The position numbers were made by a program, and so were the translations under genes. DNA of 64,000 nucleotides, taken from positions 1 through 64,000 of the forward strand of contig JASUSA010000009.1 of assembly GCA_030446305.1 (NCBI GenBank). Direction: 5' to 3'. The notes beneath the pieces are model-generated. The model ran no database searches and had not been told where the DNA came from. It saw only the letters and a program-made list of their open reading frames with translations. Numbering within the stretch: position 1 is the first letter of the stretch; each line of letters starts with the position of its first letter. The stretch is from Clostridiales bacterium (GTDB lineage Bacteria > Bacillota > Clostridia > Peptostreptococcales > Acidaminobacteraceae). Of this stretch, positions 1 to 7,723 are shown in pieces.

Positions 1-1
1 T

Positions 2-556
2 CGATTTGACCTAGCATTGGTCGACGTTGCACTTCCTGATGGGAATGGATTTGCTGTCTGCACAGAAATTAAAACTGCGTGGGATATTCCTGTCATTTTT
101 TTGACGGCATCTGGGGATGAAGCCAGTGTTGTGACGGGCCTAAACATGGGGGCGGATGATTATATCATTAAACCTTTTCGGCCGCGCGAGCTGATTGCCC
201 GCATTAAGGCGGCACTGAGGAAACGAGGTCGTTCACCGGCAGTTATTGAAGTTTGCGGTCTTAATGTGGACACGACAAGTGGCGTTGTCAGAAAAGACGG
301 AGCAGAAGTGCTGCTTTCAGCTTTAGAGTATCGATTGCTGCTGGTGTTTATTAATAATCCAAAAGTAATTATAACAAGACATAAGCTGCTTGATGAATTG
401 TGGGACGCAGCAGGTGAGTTCGTCAATGACAATACACTGACTGTCTATATCAAACGGCTTCGGGAGAAAATTGAAGCTGAACCGGCAAAACCGCAGATTA
501 TTCTAACGGTTCGTGGGATGGGGTACCGATTGGGGGAAACGCATGTTTCGGAATAG
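2..556 (+). CDS. OmpR-family response regulator, 5' end cut by window edge
   Basis: DNA-binding response regulator of a two-component pair. The frame is open to the window edge, so about 45-50 N-terminal residues lie outside. The first visible residues, RFDLALVDVALPDGNG, contain the phospho-acceptor Asp (bases 23-25); the conserved Thr (IFLTAS) and Lys (IIKPFRP) of the receiver follow. The C-terminal half is a winged helix ending in VRGMGYRLGE, typical of the OmpR/PhoB class. It overlaps the kinase gene by about 14 bases, so the two are translationally coupled. It probably controls the ABC exporter genes just downstream. Family assignment is secure; the signal is inferred only from context. 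Confidence 0.93.
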   Translation, partial: RFDLALVDVALPDGNGFAVCTEIKTAWDIPVIFLTASGDEASVVTGLNMGADDYIIKPFRPRELIARIKAALRKRGRSPAVIEVCGLNVDTTSGVVRKDGAEVLLSALEYRLLLVFINNPKVIITRHKLLDELWDAAGEFVNDNTLTVYIKRLREKIEAEPAKPQIILTVRGMGYRLGETHVSE

Positions 557-1532
557 AGAAATCCGCCAGTTTGCCGTTTTATTTTTCATAATAGCCGTTA
601 GTGCAGTGAGCATGGGCTTTGCCGTCAGTATGACAGCCGGCATGCTTGCCGTCGTCTATACCGTTGTCTTTGGGGTGATTTTTTTTGTGTTTACAAAAGC
701 GCGTTACAAAAAGATAGCACAAATTGCCGATCAAATTGATCTCGTGCTGCACAACGAAAACCGTCTTTATATTGATGAGACGGATGAAGGTGAACTTTCC
801 ATTCTTCAAAGTGAGATCAGGAAAATGACACTGCGAATACGTGAACAAAATAATGCGTTAAGAGGCGAAAAGACATATCTTGCAGATTCGCTGGCAGATA
901 TTGCACACCAGCTTCGCACGCCACTTACCTCTGTAAGCCTCATCTTGTCATTGCTTGAGGATAATCCCGATGAAAATGAACGTAAAAAACTGGTGCGTGA
1001 AATAAAGACATTATTCATACAGATGAACTGGCTGCTTGATTTTCTACTGAAAATTTCCAGATTGGATGCAGACATTGTGACGCTGAAAAACGAGTCAATT
1101 AGGGTTAGAGCATTGCTGGATTCGGCACTTCAACCCTTTCTAATAGCAATGGAAATCCACGGTATCGTCTTAAAGATGGATGTGCCGGAAACAGCAACTG
1201 TCAATGGCGATTTTGGATGGCTGTCGGAAGCCGTTCAGAATATATTGAAAAATTGCATTGAAAGTGTAGGCGACCATGGTCATATTGAAATCACTTGTGA
1301 AGATAACCCCTTGTTTCTTGAATTGACGATACATGACAGTGGAGGTGGTTTTAACAATGAAGATTTGCCCAACTTATTTGACCGATTTTATCGTGGAAAA
1401 AACGCGAATGCTTCCGGCTATGGCATCGGACTGGCGCTGTCAAAATTGGTAATAACAAAACACGGCGGTATGATCGCTGCGAAAAATCATTTTCAGGGTG
1501 GTGCTGTATTTGTCATACGCTTTACAAAGTGA
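543..1532 (+). CDS. Intramembrane-sensing histidine kinase (BceS-like)
   Basis: Membrane sensor kinase, 329 residues. Two transmembrane helices (about residues 7-24 and 29-49) are joined by a loop of only a few residues, so there is no extracellular sensor domain; this is the layout of the intramembrane-sensing kinases that work with antimicrobial-peptide ABC transporters. The phospho-acceptor is His122 in ADIAHQLRTPL. The ATPase part shows the N box NILKNCIES, DSGGGF and GYGIGLALS. An ATG at 513 is possible, but 543 has a GGGGG Shine-Dalgarno six bases upstream and gives the usual family N-terminus. The next genes are an ABC transporter, which fits a Bce-type sensing and detoxification module. 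Confidence 0.9.
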   Translation: MFRNREIRQFAVLFFIIAVSAVSMGFAVSMTAGMLAVVYTVVFGVIFFVFTKARYKKIAQIADQIDLVLHNENRLYIDETDEGELSILQSEIRKMTLRIREQNNALRGEKTYLADSLADIAHQLRTPLTSVSLILSLLEDNPDENERKKLVREIKTLFIQMNWLLDFLLKISRLDADIVTLKNESIRVRALLDSALQPFLIAMEIHGIVLKMDVPETATVNGDFGWLSEAVQNILKNCIESVGDHGHIEITCEDNPLFLELTIHDSGGGFNNEDLPNLFDRFYRGKNANASGYGIGLALSKLVITKHGGMIAAKNHFQGGAVFVIRFTK

Positions 1533-1588
1533 CGAATCTGTCATCTTAAAGTCACCGAGATGTAAGTTTAAAATTCTATGATAAAAAG

Positions 1589-1612
1589 TGAGGAAAAGTC
1601 ATCATTTCCTCA
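1589..1612. promoter_or_regulatory. Inverted repeat upstream of ABC exporter genes
   Basis: Perfect 8-bp arms TGAGGAAA and TTTCCTCA are separated by 8 bases, about 30 bases upstream of the exporter ATPase. No T-run follows, so it is more likely an operator for the adjacent response regulator, or a leader hairpin, than a terminator. Function is inferred from position only. Confidence 0.45.
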
Positions 1613-1642
1613 AGTAACAATACGAGAAAGGAAACTTACAGA

Positions 1643-2326
1643 ATGGCATTTTTAAGAACAGAAGGCTTATGCAAAGTATATGGTAAAGGTGAAAATCGGG
1701 TTGCCGCACTTGACCACGTCTCGATAGCTATCGAAAAGGGGTCTTTTACAGCTATTGTCGGTTCATCGGGTTCAGGCAAATCGACACTGCTTCATATGAT
1801 TGCAGGTGTGGACGTACCATCGAGCGGCAACGTGTATTTGGATGAACAGGATGTGTATGCCCAGAATAATGAGAAGCTCGCTATTTTTCGCAGGCGACAG
1901 GTTGGACTGATTTATCAGTTTCACAATCTTATACCAACGTTGAATGTTGTTGAAAACATAACGCTGCCAATTCTTATGGATCGAAGAAAGGTCAACGAAG
2001 AACGATTAAATGATCTTCTTAACATGCTGGGTCTTCAAGATCGAAGAACACATTTGCCTAATCAGCTCTCTGGGGGACAGCAGCAGCGCGTTTCGATAGG
2101 GCGGGCGCTGATGAATGCGCCGGCAGTGATGCTGGCAGATGAACCTACAGGAAGTCTGGATAGTCGAAATGGGCATGAAATTATAAAATTACTGAAAGAG
2201 AGCAATAAAAAGTACAATCAAACCCTCATTATTGTTACACATGATGAAAATATTGCTTTGCAGGCAGACCGTATTATTGGTATATCAGATGGAAAAGTCG
2301 TACGTGATGAGAAGGTGCGGCGATGA
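1643..2326 (+). CDS. ABC transporter ATPase, MacB/LolD/BceA type
   Basis: ATP-binding subunit of 227 residues that powers the permease encoded next. It shows Walker A GSSGSGKS (about residues 41-48), the Q-loop region, signature LSGGQQQR, Walker B VMLADEP and a His-switch (VTHDEN). The sequence falls in the MacB/LolD/BceA group, whose transporters work by mechanotransmission on lipids, lipoproteins or peptide antibiotics rather than by ordinary import. The stop codon overlaps the permease start (ATGA at 2323-2326). Together with the upstream sensor pair it most plausibly forms a cell-envelope stress or antimicrobial-peptide resistance module. The substrate cannot be read from the sequence. 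Confidence 0.93.
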   Translation: MAFLRTEGLCKVYGKGENRVAALDHVSIAIEKGSFTAIVGSSGSGKSTLLHMIAGVDVPSSGNVYLDEQDVYAQNNEKLAIFRRRQVGLIYQFHNLIPTLNVVENITLPILMDRRKVNEERLNDLLNMLGLQDRRTHLPNQLSGGQQQRVSIGRALMNAPAVMLADEPTGSLDSRNGHEIIKLLKESNKKYNQTLIIVTHDENIALQADRIIGISDGKVVRDEKVRR

Positions 2327-4908
2327 ATATTTTTAATAAAGTTGCAATGCAGGGAATGAAAAGAAGTCGAACGCGTACGATTGTAACGATTATTGGCGTT
2401 GTACTGTCTGCTGCGATGGTTACTGGTGTCATTACTTTTGGCGTTTCATTGTTGCATTATATGACAGATGGTGCGACACAGAAATACGGCGATTGGCATG
2501 TTGCATTTCTGGATGCGGACGCTGTCTTCTTAAACGAAATTATTAATAATGATGCAGTGGCAGATACGGCAGCATTTACAAATATAGGCTATGCGGCGTT
2601 TCAAAATGACAAAGAGGACATCAGCCCCTATTTTTTCATTGCAGGTTTCGATGATAAAGCTTTTGATAAGCTGCCGGTCAGACTGCTTTCGGGTAGGTGG
2701 CCAGAAAACAGCAATGAGGTAATCATATCCGGACGCGCCATTAAAGCTGGCGGCAAGCAGTATGCATTAGGAGATACTTTCTCTCTTGAAATCGGGAAGC
2801 GCGTACACGATTCTGAAAAACTTGACCAAAATGATTCCTACATTGCCGCCAGCGAGACATTGATTCCTGAGGTGAAAAAGACATATACAGTCGTTGGCAT
2901 TTGTCAAACGCCTGTTTTTGAACCTGATAACGCAGCGGGATATACGCTTATAACTACGGTAGAAGATTCGACGATGACAGATGATTTCAGTTTGTTTGTC
3001 ATGCTAAAAAAGCCAAGAGAGGTGTATGCGTTTACAAACGGTATGACGGCAGGACATGCAGTTGTCTTTAACAACAATGTCCTCAGGTTTATGGGGCGAT
3101 CCAAAGATCCGGGAGATAGACTGTTTGTATCGCTGCTGGTTTCAATTGGTACGATTGTCATTGCCATTATCATGATTGGTTCGATTTTTCTGATTTATAA
3201 TTCATTTGATATTTCACTTAACGAACGCATGCAGCAATTTGGTATCCTAGCCTCTGTGGGTGCTACGGCAAAGCAGCTGCGTAGTTCGGTTCTCTTTGAA
3301 GGGCTATGTATTGGTGCAGTTGGCATTCCAATTGGGGCGGCTGTCGGAATTGGTAGTATTAGCCTTGTAATTGCTGCCGTGGCGAATAATTTTAGTAATA
3401 TACTTTACAGTGATGTTTCACTAACCTTACATGTGTCATCATTAGCGGTGGTTGCCGCTGCTGTGGTCAGTATGGCAACAATCCTGATTTCAGCATATTT
3501 GCCGGCGAGAAAAGCAGCCAGTACACCAGTGATGACCTGTATACGCCAGACAAATGAAGTGAAGGTAGTACCCAATGATGTGAAGACATCTAAATGGATG
3601 CAAAGGCTTTATGGTCTTGAAGGGACACTGGCGCTGAAAAATTTTAAGCGAAATAAGAAGCGGTATCGTAGTATTGTATTGTCACTGGTGTTGAGTATTG
3701 TGCTGTTTATATCAACCAGTGCTTTTGTCATCGATCTGCAGCAGGCGACTGCACAAGCAAAAGCCGTAACGAGTTACGACATTGGTTTAGGTGTACAGAA
3801 CGTGAATGATAAAGAAATGTTACAGCTTTATGAGAATCTGAAAACGGCTGAAGGTGTCACAGACAGTTCTTATCAGATTGTTATACAGCAAAACTGTACA
3901 GTCCAAAGTGGGATGCTCTCGGATGCTTACTGGGAAGCTTCAGAAAGTGGTTCGACAGATGGACCAGTGCCGTTGTCATTTGAGTTTCAATGTCTTGATG
4001 AGGCTGCCTATCTGAGAATTATTCATGACTTGGGACTATCTGAGGCAGCATATACTGGTGAAAATGCAAAATGGGTCGCTGTCGCCAAAATACAGGCTGG
4101 CAGCGATTCGGCAGACAATGCCGGTCAGCTAAAAGACCTGTTCGCAGATACATCACTGGAGATAATGATGCAATCGGCATTAAATGATGCTTCTGAGACG
4201 GCGTATGTCAAGACCGCAAAGATAACTTGTGTTGACATAACGCCGCCGGATATGCCGCCTGCCATAAAGTCTTTTGAGCCCGAACCGTACTTTTTTCAGA
4301 TCATTGTGCCATATGAAAGTGCTGCGTCATTTGCTTCACCAGATACAATTATCGTGAAAGGCTTAACCTTTCAGTCGGAAAATCCGTCGCTTTCGATGTC
4401 GGAAATGGAAAAGATGCTGCAGCATATGGGAACAGCAGATTCGTATATAATTGTAAATACATCTGAAATGCTAGAAGAGAGCCGAAACTATATTTTTATT
4501 GCCAATGTGTTTGCGTACACGTTTATTGTCATGATTTCATTCATTGCTGCGGCAAATGTTTTTAATACGATTGCTACCAATATTAAATTGCGTCGGCGAG
4601 AATTTGCCATGCTGCGGTCAGTTGGCATGTCTGATCGCGATTTCAATCGTATGATGCGTTATGAATGTGTCTTTTATGGTTTGAATGCATTGCTTATAGG
4701 CCTACCATTGGCCATACTCATTGCTTGGCTTATTTATAAGGGCATGTTTATAGGTGGTGCGGACAGCATCGCATTTGTGTGGCCTTGGACGAGCATTGGC
4801 ATTAGTATTATCAGCGTCTTGCTTGTTATTTTTACCACGATGATGTATGCTGTCAGCAAGATTAAAAAAGAAAATATTATAGATGCGCTGCGGGATGATA
4901 TGATGTAA
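2323..4908 (+). CDS. FtsX-like ABC permease with two extracellular domains
   Basis: Large permease of 861 residues. Pattern: one helix (about 17-40), a long extracellular region (about 45-270), three helices (about 275-400), then a second repeat with one helix (about 450-470), another extracellular region (475-715) and three helices (720-855). This duplicated 1+3, 1+3 layout with about eight helices differs from the ten-helix BceB permeases, whose extracellular domain is single. FtsX-type segments such as LASVGATAKQLRSS and MLRSVGMSDRDFNRM precede the helix bundles. It overlaps the ATPase gene by four bases. Role inferred: export or sensing of an envelope-active compound. Confidence 0.88.
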   Translation: MNIFNKVAMQGMKRSRTRTIVTIIGVVLSAAMVTGVITFGVSLLHYMTDGATQKYGDWHVAFLDADAVFLNEIINNDAVADTAAFTNIGYAAFQNDKEDISPYFFIAGFDDKAFDKLPVRLLSGRWPENSNEVIISGRAIKAGGKQYALGDTFSLEIGKRVHDSEKLDQNDSYIAASETLIPEVKKTYTVVGICQTPVFEPDNAAGYTLITTVEDSTMTDDFSLFVMLKKPREVYAFTNGMTAGHAVVFNNNVLRFMGRSKDPGDRLFVSLLVSIGTIVIAIIMIGSIFLIYNSFDISLNERMQQFGILASVGATAKQLRSSVLFEGLCIGAVGIPIGAAVGIGSISLVIAAVANNFSNILYSDVSLTLHVSSLAVVAAAVVSMATILISAYLPARKAASTPVMTCIRQTNEVKVVPNDVKTSKWMQRLYGLEGTLALKNFKRNKKRYRSIVLSLVLSIVLFISTSAFVIDLQQATAQAKAVTSYDIGLGVQNVNDKEMLQLYENLKTAEGVTDSSYQIVIQQNCTVQSGMLSDAYWEASESGSTDGPVPLSFEFQCLDEAAYLRIIHDLGLSEAAYTGENAKWVAVAKIQAGSDSADNAGQLKDLFADTSLEIMMQSALNDASETAYVKTAKITCVDITPPDMPPAIKSFEPEPYFFQIIVPYESAASFASPDTIIVKGLTFQSENPSLSMSEMEKMLQHMGTADSYIIVNTSEMLEESRNYIFIANVFAYTFIVMISFIAAANVFNTIATNIKLRRREFAMLRSVGMSDRDFNRMMRYECVFYGLNALLIGLPLAILIAWLIYKGMFIGGADSIAFVWPWTSIGISIISVLLVIFTTMMYAVSKIKKENIIDALRDDMM

Positions 4909-4955
4909 TTTGATAGTGTTTAATAGAATAGCGTTTTAAGAGTGGAGGTTCTATC

Positions 4956-5351
4956 ATGAAAAACGAAAAATACCTTTATTATTATCTGGTGCTGTTTCTG
5001 TTGATGACATTGGGCGCTTTTACTTGGCAAATGTTTATGCCGGATCTCGCCGATCAGTATTCTGTCTGGAATGCCAGCAGAGGATGGCAGACCGAAATAG
5101 CACTATGGAACCTTGGCGTAGATATAGGCATTGTCATAACGTTAAAGAAACGCAATTTTGCCTATGCTGAGATTCTTACCTTGATTGCCGTTCTGCTCTG
5201 TGTGCTCTTAGGTGGACATCATCTCATCTATGCACTTACTGCTGTTAGCGGCAATACCGCCCTGCATTGGCTGGGGGCTGTAGAAGTGCTGTTCATCGGC
5301 GGGGGTTCAGGTATTGGCGCGCTTTATCTATCACACAGTTTTCGCAGCTAG
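4956..5351 (+). CDS. Small four-helix membrane protein, unknown
   Basis: I do not recognise this 131-residue protein. It has about four hydrophobic segments (residues 7-27, 46-62, 74-98 and 105-125), a Glu/His/Trp-containing interior and a short polar C-terminus. A good ribosome-binding site (GGAGG) precedes the ATG. It lies 47 bases after the ABC permease on the same strand and may be co-transcribed with it. No catalytic or binding motif is visible. Confidence 0.7.
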   Translation: MKNEKYLYYYLVLFLLMTLGAFTWQMFMPDLADQYSVWNASRGWQTEIALWNLGVDIGIVITLKKRNFAYAEILTLIAVLLCVLLGGHHLIYALTAVSGNTALHWLGAVEVLFIGGGSGIGALYLSHSFRS

Positions 5352-5380
5352 TGCCAGTTATAAAGCCGTAATAATTTGAA

Positions 5381-5392
5381 GACCGATCGGTC
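5381..5392. promoter_or_regulatory. Perfect 12-bp palindrome GACCGATCGGTC
   Basis: The GACCGATCGGTC palindrome sits 20 bases upstream of a strong -35 box. Palindromes with this ACCG-CGGT core are common operators of TetR-family regulators, but no TetR gene is adjacent; the local regulator is MarR type. It is either an operator for a distant regulator or an activator site. Confidence 0.45.
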
Positions 5393-5412
5393 GTTTAAAC
5401 CTGTGCATCGAT

Positions 5413-5460
5413 TTGACAAGCTTTTAATTGCCATTTATACTTGTAGACAAGATACTTGTA
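5413..5460 (+). promoter_or_regulatory. Promoter with overlapping candidate MarR operator
   Basis: TTGACA (5413-5418) and TATACT (5436-5441) are separated by 17 bases, an excellent housekeeping promoter for the crotonase gene. The inverted half-sites CTTG-TAGA-CAAG (5440-5451), followed by another CTTGTA (5455-5460), lie over the -10 and start region. This is where a MarR repressor would block transcription; the marR gene is the second gene downstream. Confidence 0.55.
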
Positions 5461-5567
5461 TGCGTATAAAAAGGATACGAGCAAAGAAATACAATGAAGC
5501 ATGAGAGACGGACAAAGCAGCAATGACAATGGGCATGTGTTAAAGTGTATAAAAGGGAGGCGTTATC

Positions 5568-6362
5568 ATGAATCAACTGGAATATCAGCACATCGTATTA
5601 GAAGTGCGCAATCGCATTGCATGGGTAACACTTAATCGGCCAAATGATGCGAATGCATTTGACTTGGCATTGTCAAAGGATTTGCTCTACGCGCTGCTTG
5701 ACTGTGATGCGTCAGAAGAAGTGTTGGCGGTTATTATCACGGGAAATGGCAAGATGTTTTCGGCAGGTGGCGATTTGAAGGCATTTATGGGAAGTGAACA
5801 GGGTGCAGCTTATTGCCTGAAAGAAGTGACCGTCTATTTGCACAGTGCCATAGCCAAAATGGTACGTATGGCAAAGCCGGTTATTATCGCCGTAAACGGT
5901 GTTGCAGCAGGTGCCGGGATGAGTTTGGCATGTGCGGGTGACTTTATCATTGCATCGGAAAAAGCGAAGTTTACCATGGCCTATACCAAGGCAGGATTGA
6001 CGCCTGATGCAGCGTCAACGTATTTTCTGCCGCGAATTGTCGGCATGAATCGCGCAATCGAACTGGCGACGACGAATCGCGTATTGACAGCGCAGGAAGC
6101 GCTGGATTGGGGGATTGCGTACCAAGTGGTGCCGGCAGATCAACTGATGGAAAAAGCAGAAGCGCTGGCATCTGCACTGACAAACGGTTCTGTACAGGCA
6201 TTTGGCGCTGTAAAAAAACTGATGCACATTGGCTGGACGTCAACGCTGGAAACGCAGATGGAAAATGAAGCGGCCATGATTGCGAGCATTTCAACGACGG
6301 CAGATGGTCAAGAAGGTATGCAGGCGTTCTTGGAAAAGCGAAATCCAGTTTTTAACCGATAA
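5568..6362 (+). CDS. Enoyl-CoA hydratase/isomerase family protein (crotonase fold)
   Basis: 264-residue acyl-CoA enzyme. The oxyanion-hole segments NGKMFSAGGDLKAF and NGVAAGAGMSLACAGD are clear. The two Glu residues that catalyse hydration in enoyl-CoA hydratase are not at their usual places: the first falls on Met/Ser in GAGMSLACAG, the second on YTKAGL. Instead there is an Asp in GLTPDAAST, the position used by PaaG-type and delta3-delta2-enoyl-CoA isomerases. A double-bond isomerase is therefore more likely than a hydratase. Start supported by GGGAGG. No other beta-oxidation gene is adjacent; the neighbours are a MarR regulator and a DUF4256 protein. Confidence 0.85.
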   Translation: MNQLEYQHIVLEVRNRIAWVTLNRPNDANAFDLALSKDLLYALLDCDASEEVLAVIITGNGKMFSAGGDLKAFMGSEQGAAYCLKEVTVYLHSAIAKMVRMAKPVIIAVNGVAAGAGMSLACAGDFIIASEKAKFTMAYTKAGLTPDAASTYFLPRIVGMNRAIELATTNRVLTAQEALDWGIAYQVVPADQLMEKAEALASALTNGSVQAFGAVKKLMHIGWTSTLETQMENEAAMIASISTTADGQEGMQAFLEKRNPVFNR

Positions 6363-6511
6363 AAGAGCAGTGCTAAGCCGCATTGCTGAAAAGAATGCTG
6401 CGACAGTGACGCAGTTCGATGGATCACATGTTAAAATATAGCGAAAATAGGCGTCGAAGGCGTTTTGACATACAGTCAATGATGACGAGATAGAAAGTGT
6501 GGGAACATTAG

Positions 6512-6946
6512 ATGAATGAAAGTGATTGCATATTTTTTCAGCTCGCGAAAGTGAATCAGAAGGGTTCGCAGTACTGGGGAAAACAGATTGCCGACTTGGG
6601 AATTACGGCAATTCAGGGAATGATACTCAGTTTTCTCTATGAAGCGGACGGGATAACGGCGGTTGAGTTAGGGACTAAAGCGGTTTTAGACAGTTCCACG
6701 ATGACGGGGATCATTGATAGACTTGAGTCTTCCGGATTGATTGAAAGACGTGCTAATCCAAAGGATCGCCGATCGATTCTCATCTACTTGACACCCAGTG
6801 GCACCACAGTAGCAGAAGTTGTTAGAAAGCGCATGGAAGCAGCCAACACAGCCTTTTTATCAGTTCTTGATTCGCATGAAATTGAAGCGCTGAAACAACT
6901 CATTTCAAAAATCAGAGGGATACCGGAATCTTCTGGCGATAAATAA
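6512..6946 (+). CDS. MarR-family transcriptional regulator
   Basis: 144-residue winged-helix repressor. The recognition region ELGTKAVLDSSTMTGIIDR and the wing ERRANPKDRRSILIYLT are characteristic of MarR proteins, which normally release DNA on binding small phenolic or acyl-CoA ligands. It lies 149 bases after the crotonase gene and probably controls that promoter, where CTTG/CAAG half-sites overlap the -10 box. The likely effector is the acyl-CoA or acid handled by the enzyme, by analogy with FadR/PaaR-like MarR regulators; this is inference. Confidence 0.9.
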   Translation: MNESDCIFFQLAKVNQKGSQYWGKQIADLGITAIQGMILSFLYEADGITAVELGTKAVLDSSTMTGIIDRLESSGLIERRANPKDRRSILIYLTPSGTTVAEVVRKRMEAANTAFLSVLDSHEIEALKQLISKIRGIPESSGDK

Positions 6947-7028
6947 TTGATTAACACGGGTCAGATCGCGTATGAATAATAATGCGACAATTGTGTCGAT
7001 TGATAAAGCGTATGGAAAAGAGGTTGTG

Positions 7029-7583
7029 ATGACAATTTTATCGAAGGAAGAACAGCGCTTGTTTTTTGAACAATTAGAAGCGCGTTTTAATGAGCACGTG
7101 TCGAGACATCCAGCGATTCAATGGGAAGAGGTTGCTGTGAAACTAGAAGCAGACACTGGTAAACTGTGGTCGCTCTATCAGATGGAGACGACAGGCGGTG
7201 AACCGGATGTCATCGGCGTCGATGAGATCACAGGCGGGTTTGTCTTTTTTGACTGCTCGGCAGAAACGCCGACGAAACGTCGGCATCTTTGCTATGATCA
7301 GGCGGCATTGGAAGCTCGAAAAGCCAATAAACCAAAGGGCAGTGCCATTGAGATGGCAAATGAAATGGGCATCACCATACTGACAGAGATTCAGTATCGC
7401 ATGCTGCAAACACTGGGAACATTTGATCTAAAAACATCTTCATGGGTTAAAACCCCTGATCGCATTCGAGTGCTGGGTGGTGCAATCTTTTGTGATCGCC
7501 GTTATAATACGGTATTCACATATCACAATGGTGCAGATTCATACTATGCTGCGAGAGGGTTTAGGGGCATGCTCGTTATTTGA
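7029..7583 (+). CDS. DUF4256 family protein
   Basis: 184-residue cytoplasmic protein of the uncharacterised DUF4256 family: LEARFNEHVSRHPAIQWEEV near the start, then METTGGEPDVIG, DCSAETPTKRR and GGAIFCDRRYNTVF. An upstream ATG at 6972 has no ribosome-binding site; the ATG at 7029 has AAAAGAGG five bases upstream and gives the usual family start, so I chose 7029. The function of the family is unknown. It is the last gene before a strong terminator and may be co-transcribed with marR. Confidence 0.82.
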   Translation: MTILSKEEQRLFFEQLEARFNEHVSRHPAIQWEEVAVKLEADTGKLWSLYQMETTGGEPDVIGVDEITGGFVFFDCSAETPTKRRHLCYDQAALEARKANKPKGSAIEMANEMGITILTEIQYRMLQTLGTFDLKTSSWVKTPDRIRVLGGAIFCDRRYNTVFTYHNGADSYYAARGFRGMLVI

Positions 7584-7619
7584 ATTGAAAACATATGAAA
7601 GAAAAACATATGAAAGAAA

Positions 7620-7662
7620 GGCCATCTTTTTCGCGTATTAGCGCTGGAAGATGGCCTTTTTT
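7620..7662 (+). terminator. Rho-independent terminator
   Basis: Stem GGCCATCTT (7620-7628) pairs with AAGATGGCC (7648-7656) and is followed by TTTTTT. It ends the crotonase-marR-DUF4256 unit. A 15-base direct duplication containing ACATATGAAAG (7591 and 7606) precedes it. Confidence 0.9.
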
Positions 7663-7723
7663 AAAGGCTGTAAATCATTTCATTTAAGCGACATCAAGAC
7701 GATTCATCATGTTGATTGACAGA

